Shown: positions 1 through 14,300 of the stretch, one piece after another | Layout of the letters: each line of letters begins with the position of its first letter | How positions within the stretch are numbered: position 1 is the first letter of the stretch | Program-made: the position numbers and the translations under genes | Assembly (NCBI GenBank): GCA_963082975.1 | Contig: OY720349.1 | Location: 50,263,962 to 50,327,961 of the forward strand | Direction of reading: 5' to 3' | Length of the DNA stretch: 64,000 bases | Origin: Labia minor | Taxonomy: Eukaryota > Arthropoda > Insecta > Dermaptera > Spongiphoridae | Notes under the pieces: generated by a model | What the model was told of the DNA's origin: nothing | The model's input: only the letters and a program-made list of their open reading frames with translations | Databases searched by the model: none

Positions 1-211
1 CCTATCTCTCTTATCGGTCAAGTTTGGTTCGGTTCTACACGAACATTGATCATTTCCGACCCAGAAGCCACAATGATTATGGCCCTTAAGGGTTCTCTGT
101 GACGTCACTGAGATTCTCATTTGCAATTTCTCCCACCTCACCCCTTTCCCATTTGAATGAGGCTAATCACCATGAGCTTCATCATCTCCCCACTCTAATA
201 GCATTTCATTA
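1..211 (-). other. Shab: Possible last Shab exon: stop codon and 3' UTR
   Basis: A C/T-rich tract ending CTTCTCCCACAG on the minus strand is followed at once by TAATGA. Joined to KTRFQQ this places TAA as the first codon of the exon (211-209), so the rest would be 3' UTR. The stretch is GC-richer than the intron beside it and includes a CRE-type TGACGTCA at 110-117. No AATAAA is seen on the minus strand, so the transcript would continue beyond the window. Confidence 0.4.
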
Positions 212-1155
212 CTGTGGGAGAAGGGGAAATTCTCTAGAATTTCAAATGTCAAGTCTAAGTGTCATTTCACGAGAGAGAGAGACGAATAATTGACAATAAA
301 AATAGGAGTGGCATAAAAACAGAGAAAAAGATTAAATGACCTAGTTATATTTAGATTGGCTGAGGAATGAGCTCCTACAATGCTTTTTATATTTCAAGTG
401 GTCAGGGGTGATAAATGAGCGGTTAGCCGCAAGACAAACTGAAGCGACAAGATTTCCGAGATTCTTCTAACATTTTCTAAACACAAGTTGAAAAAATACG
501 AGTATAATCAATAACATTCAAAATTTATTATTTTATTTGTGTTTCACTTAATTAATTATAACATTTTCTAATCAATATTTTTTATTTTACTAAATTACCT
601 AGAATAATCATTTTATTATTAAGTTGGGAATTTTGTTGAATATTATTAATATTTATTTGTTAATAATATTTAAATTTAATAATATATTTATTATACAAAA
701 TATTATCGTATTATTTTTTTTCTTTTTTGAATTTTATTGACTTTTGGGGTCGATGCTTTTAAATAAGAAAAATTTCATTCAATTTTACTCCAATATTTGA
801 CTTGAATAACAGTAAATAAAATTTTAATTCTTTTAATTAAAGATGATTGAAAATAAATAGAATGATTATTTATATGAATTGACATTCAGAATTTTATAAG
901 GCTAATTAATAAAATAAAAATTCGAATCTTAATGAGTTATGTTTAACATTAATTTCATGATATTCTAAATTGGGGTCTTTTTTTTATTTATTATTTTAAA
1001 ATTTAACTTGAATTTTTAAACAATTTCAATCTAACAAAATATTTTTCCACTGATTTTATTTATAGATATTCTGTTATTTAAATATATTATTTATTATTCT
1101 ATTAAATGAATTCATAGAAATAATTAAAATGAAGAATAAAAGAAAAATGATTCAC
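212..1155. other. Intron or read-through 3' region, AT-rich
   Basis: AT-rich sequence between the last full coding exon and the possible stop exon. I see no repeat family or further exon here. Confidence 0.5.
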
Positions 1156-1503
1156 CTGTTGGAAGCGTGTTTTTCGGTGTTTGGGCATGGGGGCGTCATT
1201 CAGACTGCCCCGACTTCCTCTTTCTGGAACTGTCGCTCCAACCCCGAAACCTTTGAATGACTCCTCCATGGGCGAGGCTCCCAGAGACCGAACCGCTGAC
1301 CCCTCTCCCGAAGCGGACTTCTTAAGGCCAGTAGCGGCGCCAGCACTTGATGGTCGTGGGGTGCTGTTGTTTACGACAGGTCGGCCACCCTCTAATGGGG
1401 TGGTTTGACTCTGACCACCTAACGGGTTCACATATACATTGCTATCCAATCCCAGAGGGACCAGAGCACAACCAGGATCGGCAATATCCGACGTCAAATC
1501 GCC
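1156..1503 (-). CDS. Shab: Shab exon: C-terminal end (residues 796-911)
   Basis: The acceptor is TTTTTCTCTGTCCAG|GGC. It encodes 116 codons in phase 0, starting [12 protein letters not shown], then Pro/Ser/Gly-rich sequence, and ending [11 protein letters not shown] at a CAG|GTGAAT donor. If this donor is not used, translation runs on for 17 residues to a stop at 1104-1102. If it is spliced to the acceptor at 213-212, the next codon is TAA and the protein ends at FQQ. The high GC and Ser/Pro bias fit the rest of the tail. Confidence 0.88.
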
Positions 1504-2232
1504 CTGGACAGAGAAAAAGGTCACCTCTAACATAGATATCTTTATATTTTCAAGAATTAATTCTCTTCTAACGTCATAATTCAATCTATCATTATTTTTG
1601 ATCTTTCTCTTAACGCTTTTGAATATTTTATTATTGTGATACACGCACATTAATGTCAAATGTTGCTCAATAAATTAAAACCAGGTTTTCTTAGTAAATT
1701 ATTTTTTACCCTTTATTGAATTCATTCTCATTTATATTATTAAAAAATTAAATTTCATTAATAGCAGAATAAATAAGCTGGAGTGTCTCCACTCGAATTT
1801 GAATTGGAATTGAACATAATATATTATATTTAAATTAAATTTAATTAATTATAAATTATAAATTAAAATTAATAAATAATATTTATTAAACCAGAGCATG
1901 TTTGACTCTTTGTTGATGGCACCACGTCACGTGTTGGCGCGTGAATTGCAGTGTTAAAAAGTTAATTCCGGTACTTTCAGCAATTCAATCAAGCTGAAAT
2001 TCTATATATAGCAGTTTTATACAATTTTTCATCATGTGAAAAACTATCAAAAATATATCTTTATTTTTATGGTCACTTTAGTGGAAAAAAAATCAAAACG
2101 TGGTAGGTAATGACCTTCTTCCGGTTGAGCAACATTTTTCATAAGTTGATAGAAAACTACGAATTTTTAATAATGTCCGTATACTAAATATCATGATTCT
2201 AGCTCAAACCGTTTTCGCGTAATCTTGTCTAT

Positions 2233-2281
<49 letters not shown>

Positions 2282-5200
2282 TTTTTCTCAACCTTAGTGA
2301 AAATGATTCAGGAACCTTCAAAACGTATAAGAACATCAAAATCTCAACATCGAAAATTTTTGTGATCGCAATACTATCTCCGGCGAGATAGTAAAAAATG
2401 AGCTGTGGCCAGACACAGAACCGACCGATTTTAAATAAATTAATTTCCAAACAACATTATATATATATATATATACCAGGGGCAGGATGGCTGAATGGGT
2501 AGAGTACTAGATTTCTACACAGGAAGCCTGAGTTCGAATCCCAGCATAGAACTCAAGATTATATATTTATTTAGTTAATAAATAATAAATTAATTAATTA
2601 ATAAATATAAAAATCTAATTCAATTTAACATCGGCTGCCCCACCGAAGAAGGCAAGGGGAAACCACTTCGGTCAAATTTTCCCATGACCCTATGACTCCT
2701 TGGAGTTATTAGGGCCACGACACTTCCGCTAGGAAGTTATCGACAACGAAGAAGAAGAAGATATATATATAAAGTATAAAAAAAAATATTTTTAAAACTT
2801 GAATTAAAATGACTATATTATATTATCTTGGTTTTTATTTTTAATTTAATTACTCAATAATTAGTTACTACTATCTTTTAAGTGAAATATTTTGGGACAA
2901 TGAATATAAAATTAATACTTTGTAAACTACCACTTCCGGTTCCCGGGTATACACCAAAAGTTGATGAATTCATGTTACTGATGCATTAAGTAAATATACC
3001 AAATTTTATCAAAATCCGTTGAGCCGTTCAAGCTATATATTTACGTCTATACGGACACACAATGGACAGACGGACGGGCGGACAGATATGATAAAAATAT
3101 TTTTTTCTGTGAACAAATTGAATGATCCCTCGAGATATGTAAAAAATCTCCTCAGGTAAATTTGAAATCATGCTAAAAATATTTAACGAAATGCATGATT
3201 TGTGGAGATATGTAAAAATATCGACATGTGAGATTTAGTGTGAAAACAATACCTCTTACTATCGTCGGTCGGTAAAAATGAAAGAAATAGGAATAATACA
3301 TGTAAAAATTTGTTTTATTAACGCTTCATGGGGTAACCCTAATAACACAAATATTATTTTATAATTTAACTTAGGCAGAATTAATTTATGGGAAATGTGT
3401 ATGTAATATATAGTAAGAAAGAAGTCTGTGAAGAGATCGTTTTTCATATTAAGGATCAAAGAATAAGAAGAGCCACCCTTACTTGAGAGTAAAAGGGGTG
3501 AGTGTTGCAACTGGCATAGGTGTCGGAACTATCCATACTGCCGACTTCGGCATGTGCAGAGGATGCGGCTGCAGCAGCCGAAGTTGAAAAGGTGGTGGAG
3601 ATGGCGGCCGGGGATTGAAGAGGTTCGCGGACCACCATAAATGGGGCGCCTGTCGGAATGGGGGCAGTAGGTACCGAGTTGATACCCCCACTGCGAACAA
3701 TCCCGGGACCGCTTCCCGTCACAACGGCATTCAACCGAAGATTTTTCATCTCGAGGCAAACAGGATTTCGAAAATCGGACGTCGAGAGTGGCATCAGGTT
3801 TTCCGCATCTATAAATTCTTTGAACTCCTGCGAATGAAAAAATGGACAGGTAAGGGAAAGTGGTCGGGGAACATCACCATCAAATTTAGTTTGGAATTAT
3901 TCTTTTTGTTTACTAGTAAGGAAGAAAAAATCTCATTCATATACAAACATATTTCAAAAATATATTAAAAAATATACTTATCAAGAAAAATTAAAATAAA
4001 AAATTAAATTAAATAAATTCCCGAGAATATTTCAGATTCAAAGCATTTCAATTTTCTGTTTTAGAAATTTGTATTAACAATTCATTAAATAAATAAAAAA
4101 ATAAAAATAAAAATGATTAAAAATTTTTATTTTTTTAAAAAAAAAAATATAATATAGGATACATTTTTGTATTCACCTTTCTATATCGCTAATATAGGTA
4201 AGTAAGTATGTCAAATTAAAAATATTGAGCTTGGTTTTTAGGGCTTTTACATTTTTTCTTTTTTCGTAAAAGATCAAAAAACCTATGTCAGATTTGCTAA
4301 GAACTATGTTAACTTGGGTATTTGAATTTGTTTTTGTCACAAGTTTGTGTTCAGTTTTCAAGCCAACCATTTTTCCTATCGGATTCATCATTAAAAAAAT
4401 TTCAAAAATAGTAAAAAGTCCGTTTTGTCAATAAATTTTACAAGTATTTAAATATAAATTAAAAAATGCTTAATTTTAATTAGTAAACTAATTCAATTTA
4501 GGTCAATAAAAGTTAATAATTAATTAAGTATATTAGTTATCAATGTATATTAAAAGAAAAATATCAGAATTCAATTTTCTTTAACAAATTTTTTAAATAT
4601 ACATAATTTTCTTATTAAAAATATGTAAAAATTACATAAACTTATACTGGAGGATTAGTCATATGGAGTTAATTTTATATAGATAAAGTTAAAAATTTTA
4701 AAACAAAATAAATATGATTCAGATTTAATCTTTCTTGAAATGTATATTTAATTTATTGATATGTAAGTTTATTTTCTATCTATCAGATCTAGCGAAAATT
4801 GAATAAAAAATCTTAATCACCTCAAAATTTCAAAATGTAAATATGAGGTTTCTGACACAAATATTAAGATAAATATACTAATTTATAAATCTTAAGATTT
4901 TTTATTAAATTATTAATTACCTGTTTAAAGAAAATAAATATAATTTTTTATCGATTATTATTATCTATTTTTATTATCTTAACGGAAATTTGAAAACTCA
5001 TTTGAACGTTTTGAATTTAAATATTAAAAAAAAAAAAAATTTTCACTCAAAATACCTATTCAACTATATTTGAAAAGATGAGCCAAGTTTTTATCTACTT
5101 AATGATCGAATATATTGCTAAGGGCAGAAAGTTTCAATGGTCTAAAGTCAAAATCATCTCTACTACCTATATATTCTATTAATCTTCCATTAGTAAGATC

Positions 5201-5323
5201 AACAAGATATCTTTGTAAAAAAAATTCTATTCTATTTGAGAATAAATTGCTATCGCAATGCCCTTAGGAAATACTTGTCGTTTCTTCAAGTTATCAATAT
5301 TGATAAAACTAAGCTTCCTAGAA

Positions 5324-5356
<33 letters not shown>

Positions 5357-8300
5357 GATAGATAGATGATTATAAGTTATAAAATTTAGTCAATATATTA
5401 TTGATTTACTATTTTCTTTTCTCTCTTGTTCTAATGACAAAAGTGTTCTTGGACTGTCTCCAGGAGAATCAATTGGTTCAATAAACCCCTAAGAATTCAA
5501 AACAACTTGAGTAATATTATATTATTAATATTATAGTTTTAAAAATTATATTGATTTTCACTGACAAATTTCTTATAAATACTATATTTGGGCGTCTTAT
5601 TTCTTTTATTAAAAAATTTAATAAATCATACTTCATTAAAATAAATAGAAACATGAAAAGAGACCCGAAGTTTGGTAAAATAATGAATACACTCTAATAG
5701 TTTCTAACAGTAAATTTATCTATTACCATAAAAAAATCGATTTTAAAAAAATGATAAATTCCACGAAAATAATAATTTAAATATTTATATATAATATGTT
5801 TATAAAAAGAAAAATTATAAAACCATTTTAAAGTAAAATCAATCAATAAATAGAAAAGTTTATTTTTATTTTGTATTTTGTATAACTATAAGTATATAAT
5901 TTTAGAGATATTGGAAATTAAATTTATTGATTCATTAATTAAGGAAGTTTCCTTCTAGAATTAATTTGATCATTACATTGTTAAAAATACCAAGGTAAAA
6001 GAGAGTGAGTAATATGATCTTTCAAATGTTTCTAAATTAAAAAAAAATCAATAACGTATTTTTAAATAAAAAATTATTTTTATTTTTTAATTCGAAACTC
6101 CTGAAACTTATATAATTAATACAAGTATCTTTTATTATAGATACTAACATAACATTTTTGTTTAAAAACTATACATATATAAGTAATCAATAAATATTTA
6201 ATCATGTATATATAAAAACTAATATAGATAATGACGCTTATATATAAATTTTTAAAATTATTGCATGAATAAGTAATTTTAATAAAAAATAATTATGAAA
6301 ATATAAATATTAAATACACATATTTGATTTATATTTAAATAAATAATAATATATTTTTCTAAAAATAATACTCATACTTTTTAATAACTAATAAACAATT
6401 AATCCTTAAATATTATATTCTACTAACACGTGCAAAAAATTCATTCAACATTCGAAAAAAGAATATTAATAAGAAAATAAAACATTCCTTTAAGATTTCA
6501 TGCATTTATTATGATGCATAGGTATATTGTCTAAAAAAAATCTAAAAATAATAAATAGCGAGTAAAATTTTTATTTGTAAAATAACAAGGAGATGATTGA
6601 TATTGTTACTAAACCCTTTTGTGTTGACAAGAAGAATACAAGTTGATTGATATATGATATATATTTATTTATGTATTTCATACAATACTTACTAAATATA
6701 ATTTTTAATTTATTTTACATAGAAAATGTATTTTCGAAAAAAAAATTCTTCAGGTAAGCTTTTAAAAATATTAATAAGTGGATCGTAAGTTTAATAAAGA
6801 AACTGATTATTATTAAAGGTAATAATGCTATAAAAATCAAACATTTTTATAAAATACAACACACATTTTTTGTCTTATTGTTAGTTTAGATTAACGAGAT
6901 ATATATTATTTGATAATGGAGAGAAAGATTGATGATTAAATAATTAAATAATTATTTTGAAAATGCTTAACAATTTTTCAATGAATCATAATAAATAGAA
7001 ATGTTTATAATAGAAATAATGAAATGTTATTTGGATTACAACTTTCATTTTAAAAAAAATTTTATCAATTAATATATTTGTAAAATTACATTCTATTTAA
7101 TTAAATCATATTATTTTCTATTAACTAGTATATTTTAATTTATACTGATTAATGATATATTTAATAAAAAACAAAATTGAATAAAATAATAACTAATAAT
7201 AATATTAGTTGATAGTGTATCTTTAAATTACATACAATGAAAAATTATTATAATAAACAATATGTTATGTGACCGAAGTTGATTAATCATTAATATCTGA
7301 TCGGTTTTCATAATAATTTGTAAATTTTTACAGAGTTTAAGTAAAATATATTCAATACAATTGTTCGAAAAATAATTACATCTTGATAATTCATTGAATA
7401 TTCAAATTACATTTTCTACGTTGAATATAATACGTAGAGAGTTTTAGAGGAATCGAATATTTTTAAAATACCCGTATTTTTAAAAGAAGAAAAAGCAAAT
7501 ATAAATAAGCTTTGAATACTGAATCCCGGGAAAAGTAATTCAAATTTGACTCTCCTATTCATACTAATAATTTACAATATTAGTGAAAAATAATATGAAT
7601 ATATAATTAGAGCGTGAGTTCCTAAATAGTGATCATCAATTCTTAAAAATGATCTTGGCATTACCATCAAATTAAAAATTTAAAATTAATTCATTGAAAT
7701 AATTTCTATATTTATTTCAAAAGAAAATATTATAAATAAAAATTCTTATGTTAGAAAATGCTATATTTTATAAGTAATTTTTATACATTTTAGATCACAA
7801 TCTACTAATAAACATTTACAAAATTGTCATAACAATAAATTAAAAAATTTATCTAAATTTCAAGAATTCTTTATTATTATTATTTTAAATTATTTACTTA
7901 TTTACTTTTATATAAGTAGTTATTTAATAAACAATTGTATAAAACATCAAAACGCTTATTTTTATGCCGATTTGAATTTATTGTTTCAGTATTTTATTTT
8001 CTCACCCCCTAGTCCACTAAAACTTGGGAACTACTTAGATAAAATATATTTTTGAAGAAGCTTTTTTCCAAAAATTTTATTTTAAAGTAGTAACTTAGAT
8101 TAAACGTTTTATTTTTCAAGGTCAATTAACATGCATTAATGTCATTTTTTAATCAATTCACACTGTTTTTGTAGTCTCTTGTTAGTTTAATAATTATCCA
8201 ACTCACCTGACTGTCGTAGAGGTCATCAGCTACAGGTTTTTGGGTTGTAGGGGGATCCATTCCCCCTCCCTCTGACACGTGACCCCATTATGTTCCTGCA

Positions 8301-11300
8301 ATGGGACTGGCTCAAATGTCAGCACTCGATCCCAGGATTGCCCTGTCTGTAGTAGTACTAGTCAGTTTTTGCTTTTTTTTATAGAAAAATGATTCACACA
8401 GGGCGGTTCAAAATATTTTAACATGGAACATCTTTATTAGTTACATTATTAATGATATGCATTTGTTTATGGGTGTAGTAGATACAAAATATAATAATTT
8501 TATTGAAATTTGTATATTAAATTATGAATGGATCAAAATAGCAATCAGTTTCGCTTGAGTTAAATATGGGTTATCATGTGTTTTGTTGTTTTTGTATTGT
8601 TTTGTTTTTTTTTCTCTAAAAAATGATATGTTTTTTAATCCATTAGAAAATCTGTGTCTAATATTACATTAGATTTTTTTCTTTCTGGCATCTGAAAATA
8701 TACATAATAAAAAAATGTTAAAAATTGAAATTTAAAAATAAACCAAATGATCAAATAAAGGAAAGAAAGAAAAATTTTTCAAATGCAAATCATACCATTT
8801 TAATTCAATAAATATTTTTTATAATAACTTATCCTTTAAAGAAAATATTTAATTCTATATTAATTGTTCTTTCTACATATTTATTTCTCATAAAAAACAG
8901 AAGCAATTTAATGAATATTTCCATCAATTTATTCATTCTAATTTTTTTTTAATACACAGATGATAAATATGTTCCCTACGATCCCTAATCGCATAAATAA
9001 TAATCAATAATTATTTTTCTTTAAATGACACCATAATCCCGAAATGTTATTTATTTATGTAAATAATAAAATTTATCGATAATTTATAAATAATAATTTT
9101 TAAAAATAAAAATTATTTTAAGTATAGTTAAGATATTTTTTAAATAATTTTAAGAATGTTCATAATATTATAAATTATCTTGGTAGATATATTATTTTAA
9201 AATTAGCATGTGAATTTTAAATAATTTCCCAGAATTAAAGAGAAGAATGTTTAAATGCATCTAATAAGTTTTCAGATTAAAACTTAATATATACATATAT
9301 ATATAAATAAAATTTTAAAACACAACATTTCTATTAATTAATTAATAAGTGGTATGATTTGCAAAAATTAAATATTAAAATAAAAGAATAGCGATTTAGA
9401 TTGAAAGAGAGAAAATAGTTATTTATATAATATATAAAATATATAAGATAATAATAGGTGAGACAGAGTAGTAGATTAATAGCGACACTCAATATAAAAA
9501 GCTTCCTGTATATTATATATGTATATTGAAATATTGCTTTTTAAAGTGAACTGTTTTGAATACAGTGAAATAAATTATTAGCGATAATCAATACTCATGT
9601 GTAACACAACTTTAATTTTAATTAAAAAAGCTTGAGAGATTTGATTTTCATTTTTATTTAATTTTTAATTCAAAGTGAAATATAAATCTAATTGTGTATT
9701 TGAAATTAAAATTAAATAATAAAAAAAAATTACAATATTATATTAAATATATATATATCTATTACTTCAAGTGACGTCACGTGACAGAGGGAAGGGATAT
9801 GTATTTTAATTTTTTTTACTTTTTGATTGATTTAAAAATGACTAATTTAAAATATACTAAATTACACTTTAATACTAAAATATATATTTATTTTAAAATT
9901 ATTATAAATTATTTTTTAAAAAAGAAACTAGCTAAACATGCTGGGATAAAAAATAGCTTAAATATAATACATATAAAAAAATGCGTTTAATATAATTATA
10001 CGAAACGTGCAGCTTTGAGTTTGAAGAATAATCTAATGTGTTGAGCAATTTTTTTCTTTTTTTTTAGTTTTAGATAAAGTGTGTTTTGTGTGTATTTGTG
10101 TAGTTTTTGTTTGTTTTTGATATCAATTTTCTAAAATACATAATCATTGCATCATTTATCCACGGTGCAATCAACAGGTGATTTTGCCATTATGCATGCT
10201 TCTTATTTTCAAAAAATTAATAAAAAATTCGGCTCTCTAAAGAAAATTTCTACTTTTCACGATACACTAAATGAGTGCTAAATAAAACAATCCTAAGTGA
10301 TGTATTCTAATATATTTCAGTCTATGGTATGTAATAAATTATAGGATAAACAAAGACAAAAGTGAAAGAGTAAGACATATATTAATTATATAAGTATTAG
10401 AGAGAGAGAGAAAGATAGAGAGAGAGAGCCAATATTAATTCATACTACCTTCGATGTGCAAAAGCAACATTCGAACTCACTAGGCAATTCATCTAGTTTG
10501 TCGCTTTTCTTGTCGTCTTTTTTGAGGTTTTCCTATAAAAGAAGAGAGTCCGGGAGGAAACACAGAAGAGTCAGAAAACATTTAAACTAATAGTGTGTAA
10601 CTTTTGAAACACTGGTGACTGAAGATTTTTCGCGATAATTATATATATAAACTATTATATATATATATATATATATTTGTATTTTAGTTGATTTAGTTAT
10701 TTGTTTATCCAAACACGATTACATATTATGTTTTAAGATATTGAGACTCTGTTAACGGAATTAACTCATTTTCTGTATGGATTTATATAGCATCTCTGAC
10801 ATTAAATTAGCTATTGGATAGTAATTGGGAAACAGAAAACGGTCACTCAACTTTTCAATAAAATCAAAAATAAACAGACATAAATTTATATTGTTGAATC
10901 AGATGAAAATTATAAATATATTTAACTGTGATATTTCAAATTTTTTAGATAATTATATACAATAAGAATCATTTTTCATGATAAAATTAAGATCTTTTTA
11001 ATATAGCGTATATTAATAGATTATTTCTTCTAAACTCATTTAAAATTAAAGCGCGGATCAAATCATTTTAGTGTTATATTGCCAACAATTGAGAAATTTT
11101 TTCAAATTGTTTTTTTTTTTTTTAAGAATTTTTTAATTTTATATTAGAGCTTTGTTTTTGATCTTTCTTTTTATTTTTAAATAATAATATTTTATTAGCT
11201 TTTAATGATTGATAGAACATTAATTATCTAATTAGTATATTAAAATACTTCTTTCTGAGACTCGTTATGAATAGAAAATAAGTTGACCTGTGGCCAGGTC

Positions 11301-14300
11301 CGAACCGACCGACGGTTTGAAATAAATTAATTTCCAGCTACAGAAACAATTTCAAATAATTTTAATATATCTATTAATGTAATAAAAAACAGATATGGAT
11401 ATAACATAAATATTTTTAATTTTATTTTATTTATAACTAGCTGCTCAGAGCTCCTTCGTCGCTCTTCACATCTAGACGGGGGCTCCGCCCCCTGTACCCC
11501 CGAGTTGTACATAGTTTTTGGTTGAAAGTAGTAAAAGGTTTTCATCCATTTTGTTTCAATCAATGTATAACATAAAACATTCATTTCTTATGGTGTGATT
11601 ATTTAAAATATATTTTAATTTAATCAGTAAATTAATTATATATATTTTTATTGAATATGTTATAACTATCTACTCGAAAGTTCTTGGCAGCTACAACCAC
11701 ATTTCTCCAAGTGTCCTTATCCTGAACCTCTGTTCCATCTTTCTTACGTCATTCCCTGGTGTCCTCATCTTTGGCCCATAAATGCTGGGAAGAATCCTAT
11801 TCTCAAATACTCTCATCTCCTAAGATCATAGACCATGTCTCACACTCATATAATACAACAGACAAAATAATTGTTTTATATATTTTAATTTTCATTCCCT
11901 TTTATAATAATTTTGATGAGATAAGCCTCTTTACTGCATGATAACAGGCGTTTCCCGATTGCAACTTCGATTTAAATTCTTCTTAAATATTATTATCCTT
12001 CGTGATTACATTCAATTTTTCTACATATTCAAATTCTACATTTTGTTTGTTAATACTGCTCCTGTTTGTTTCTAAATATATTTATTTATCATTATTAATT
12101 TCAAACCTCATCTCTTTTCCTACCTCGATTAATTTTTCCTCGCTATCTGTAATTGCAATTGCCGAATCTCCTATTATATTTAAGTCGTCTGGGTCACCTA
12201 ATATTTTACAATTGATTTCCGCATCTTACTCTTTCTTTACTACCTTCAAGATATATTTTAAGATCAAAATTTGAAAAAGTTTATCCGGATCTATTGAGTC
12301 ATGCGTAGGTTTTACTAAAGTCTACAAATAATTAGTGAACAGAGATATTGAATTCGCGGTTTTTTTAATATCTGTCATAATGAAAATATCTTAATTAATG
12401 TTGATCGATTTGGCCTGAACCCGCAATGATATCGTCTAATATTTCCTCCGCCTATAGTTTATAAGTATTGTATATGTTATAATAGAGTATAATATTTCTT
12501 GATCATTTCATTTTGATATTTTAATTTCATTGCTTGATTTTTATTGAATATTTTTAATTATAATAAAATTTGAGAAAATGCAAAGTTAGAGACTTGAGAC
12601 AATTTATAAAAATTAACGGTATAAAAGTATTGATAAAACTAAAGATAAATTAACAATATATACATTCATTAATAGTATTAATTTAAATTAATGGATTTAT
12701 TTGATTTTTTATTATTAAGTTCATTTATTAATTTTTTTAGATCATAGTTAATTCTCTCCCTTAAAATAAAAGAAGTATTCAAATATAGAAAGAATAAATA
12801 CAAAATAATTTAAGTTAAATATGATTTAAATATTTTATTATATTAATTAAAATGAGAACTTTTAGAATAAATTATTTAATTGAAATGATATTTGAATATT
12901 AGAATTTAAAATAAAAAGTTAAAATTTATAATAATTCTTTGATTGCTAGTTATATACATTGTGTAAAATGAGTCCGCCAGTCAGTGGGCCACGCCTGGCT
13001 CTTGAATGAACAACACGGAGAACTATATAAACTTTAAAAAATTAAATTCTGCGGTTATTGATTAGAATTAGATATTAATAAAATCTATAGCCTATGTTAC
13101 CATAGAGATATATAAGAATATTGTGATGTAATTTCATAGAAATCGTTTCTTATTTTTTGATGTTCATAATTCTAAATTACCGGTAAAGTGTCGGTTAAGT
13201 AGGAAATTTCTCTTTTGTTTGTTTCTATGACAGCAAAAAAGTAAACAAATTACATACATACATACAAACACTCTCCTTTATATATATAGATATATAGCTG
13301 AAGTAGCCGGCGTTGCCGGCGTTACCCGAGGCTGTGACGTCATGAAGGGCTGGGTGACGTCATATAATTTTAAATTAAGAAAAACATAATGAAGATGATT
13401 TTTCCCAAGGATAAAACCAATACATTCGTGGTGATATGTAAAAAAATCTCCTTATGTGAAATTTGGTGCGAAAATAACCCTTCCCTTCTTATCGTCGATC
13501 GCTAATACTACCACTTCCGGTTTCCGGATTTGCACCAAAAGTTGATCAATTCATCCCACTGATGCATTAAGTAAATATACCAAATCCGTATAGATGTGTA
13601 CAGCCTGAACGGCTCAACCGATTTTGATGAAATTTGGTATATTTACTTAATGCATCAGTGGGATGAATTGATCAACTTTTGGTGCAATTCCGGAAACCGG
13701 AAGTGGTAGTATTAGCGATCGACGATAGGAAGGAAAGGGTTATTTTCACACCAAAGGAGATTTTTTTATATATCACCACGAATCATGCACTTTGTATTGG
13801 TTTTTTCCTCGAGAAAAATCATATTTATTAGTTTTTTCTTGATTTAAAATTATATGACGTCATCCAGCCATTCATGACGTCACAGCCTGGTCTTGCATAT
13901 ATATTATAAATAAAATAAAATTAAAAATGTTTATATTTATTATTTATGTATCCATATCTGTTTTTTATTACATTAATAGATATATTAAAATTATTTGAAA
14001 TTGTTTCTGTAGCTGGAAATTAATTTATTTCAAACAGTCGGTCGGTTCGGACCTGGCCACAGGTCAACTTATTATCTTTAGCAAAAGTCAAATGCCATAC
14101 CATTACGTAGATTAGTCATTTTTACCGACCGACGATAGTAAGGGAGGTATTGTTTTCACACCAAATTTCACATGTGGAAATTTTTACATATCTCCACGAA
14201 TCATGCATTTTCTTAACAGAAAAAAGTATTTTTAGCATGATGTCTGTCCGTCCGTCTGTCCGTCTGTCCGTCCGTATAGATGTGTACAGCCTGAACGGCT

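Noticed and set aside
2476..2550. A tRNA gene
   Set aside because: The A and B boxes are present, but the sequence continues into a SINE body with a GAA tail and lies inside another transposon.
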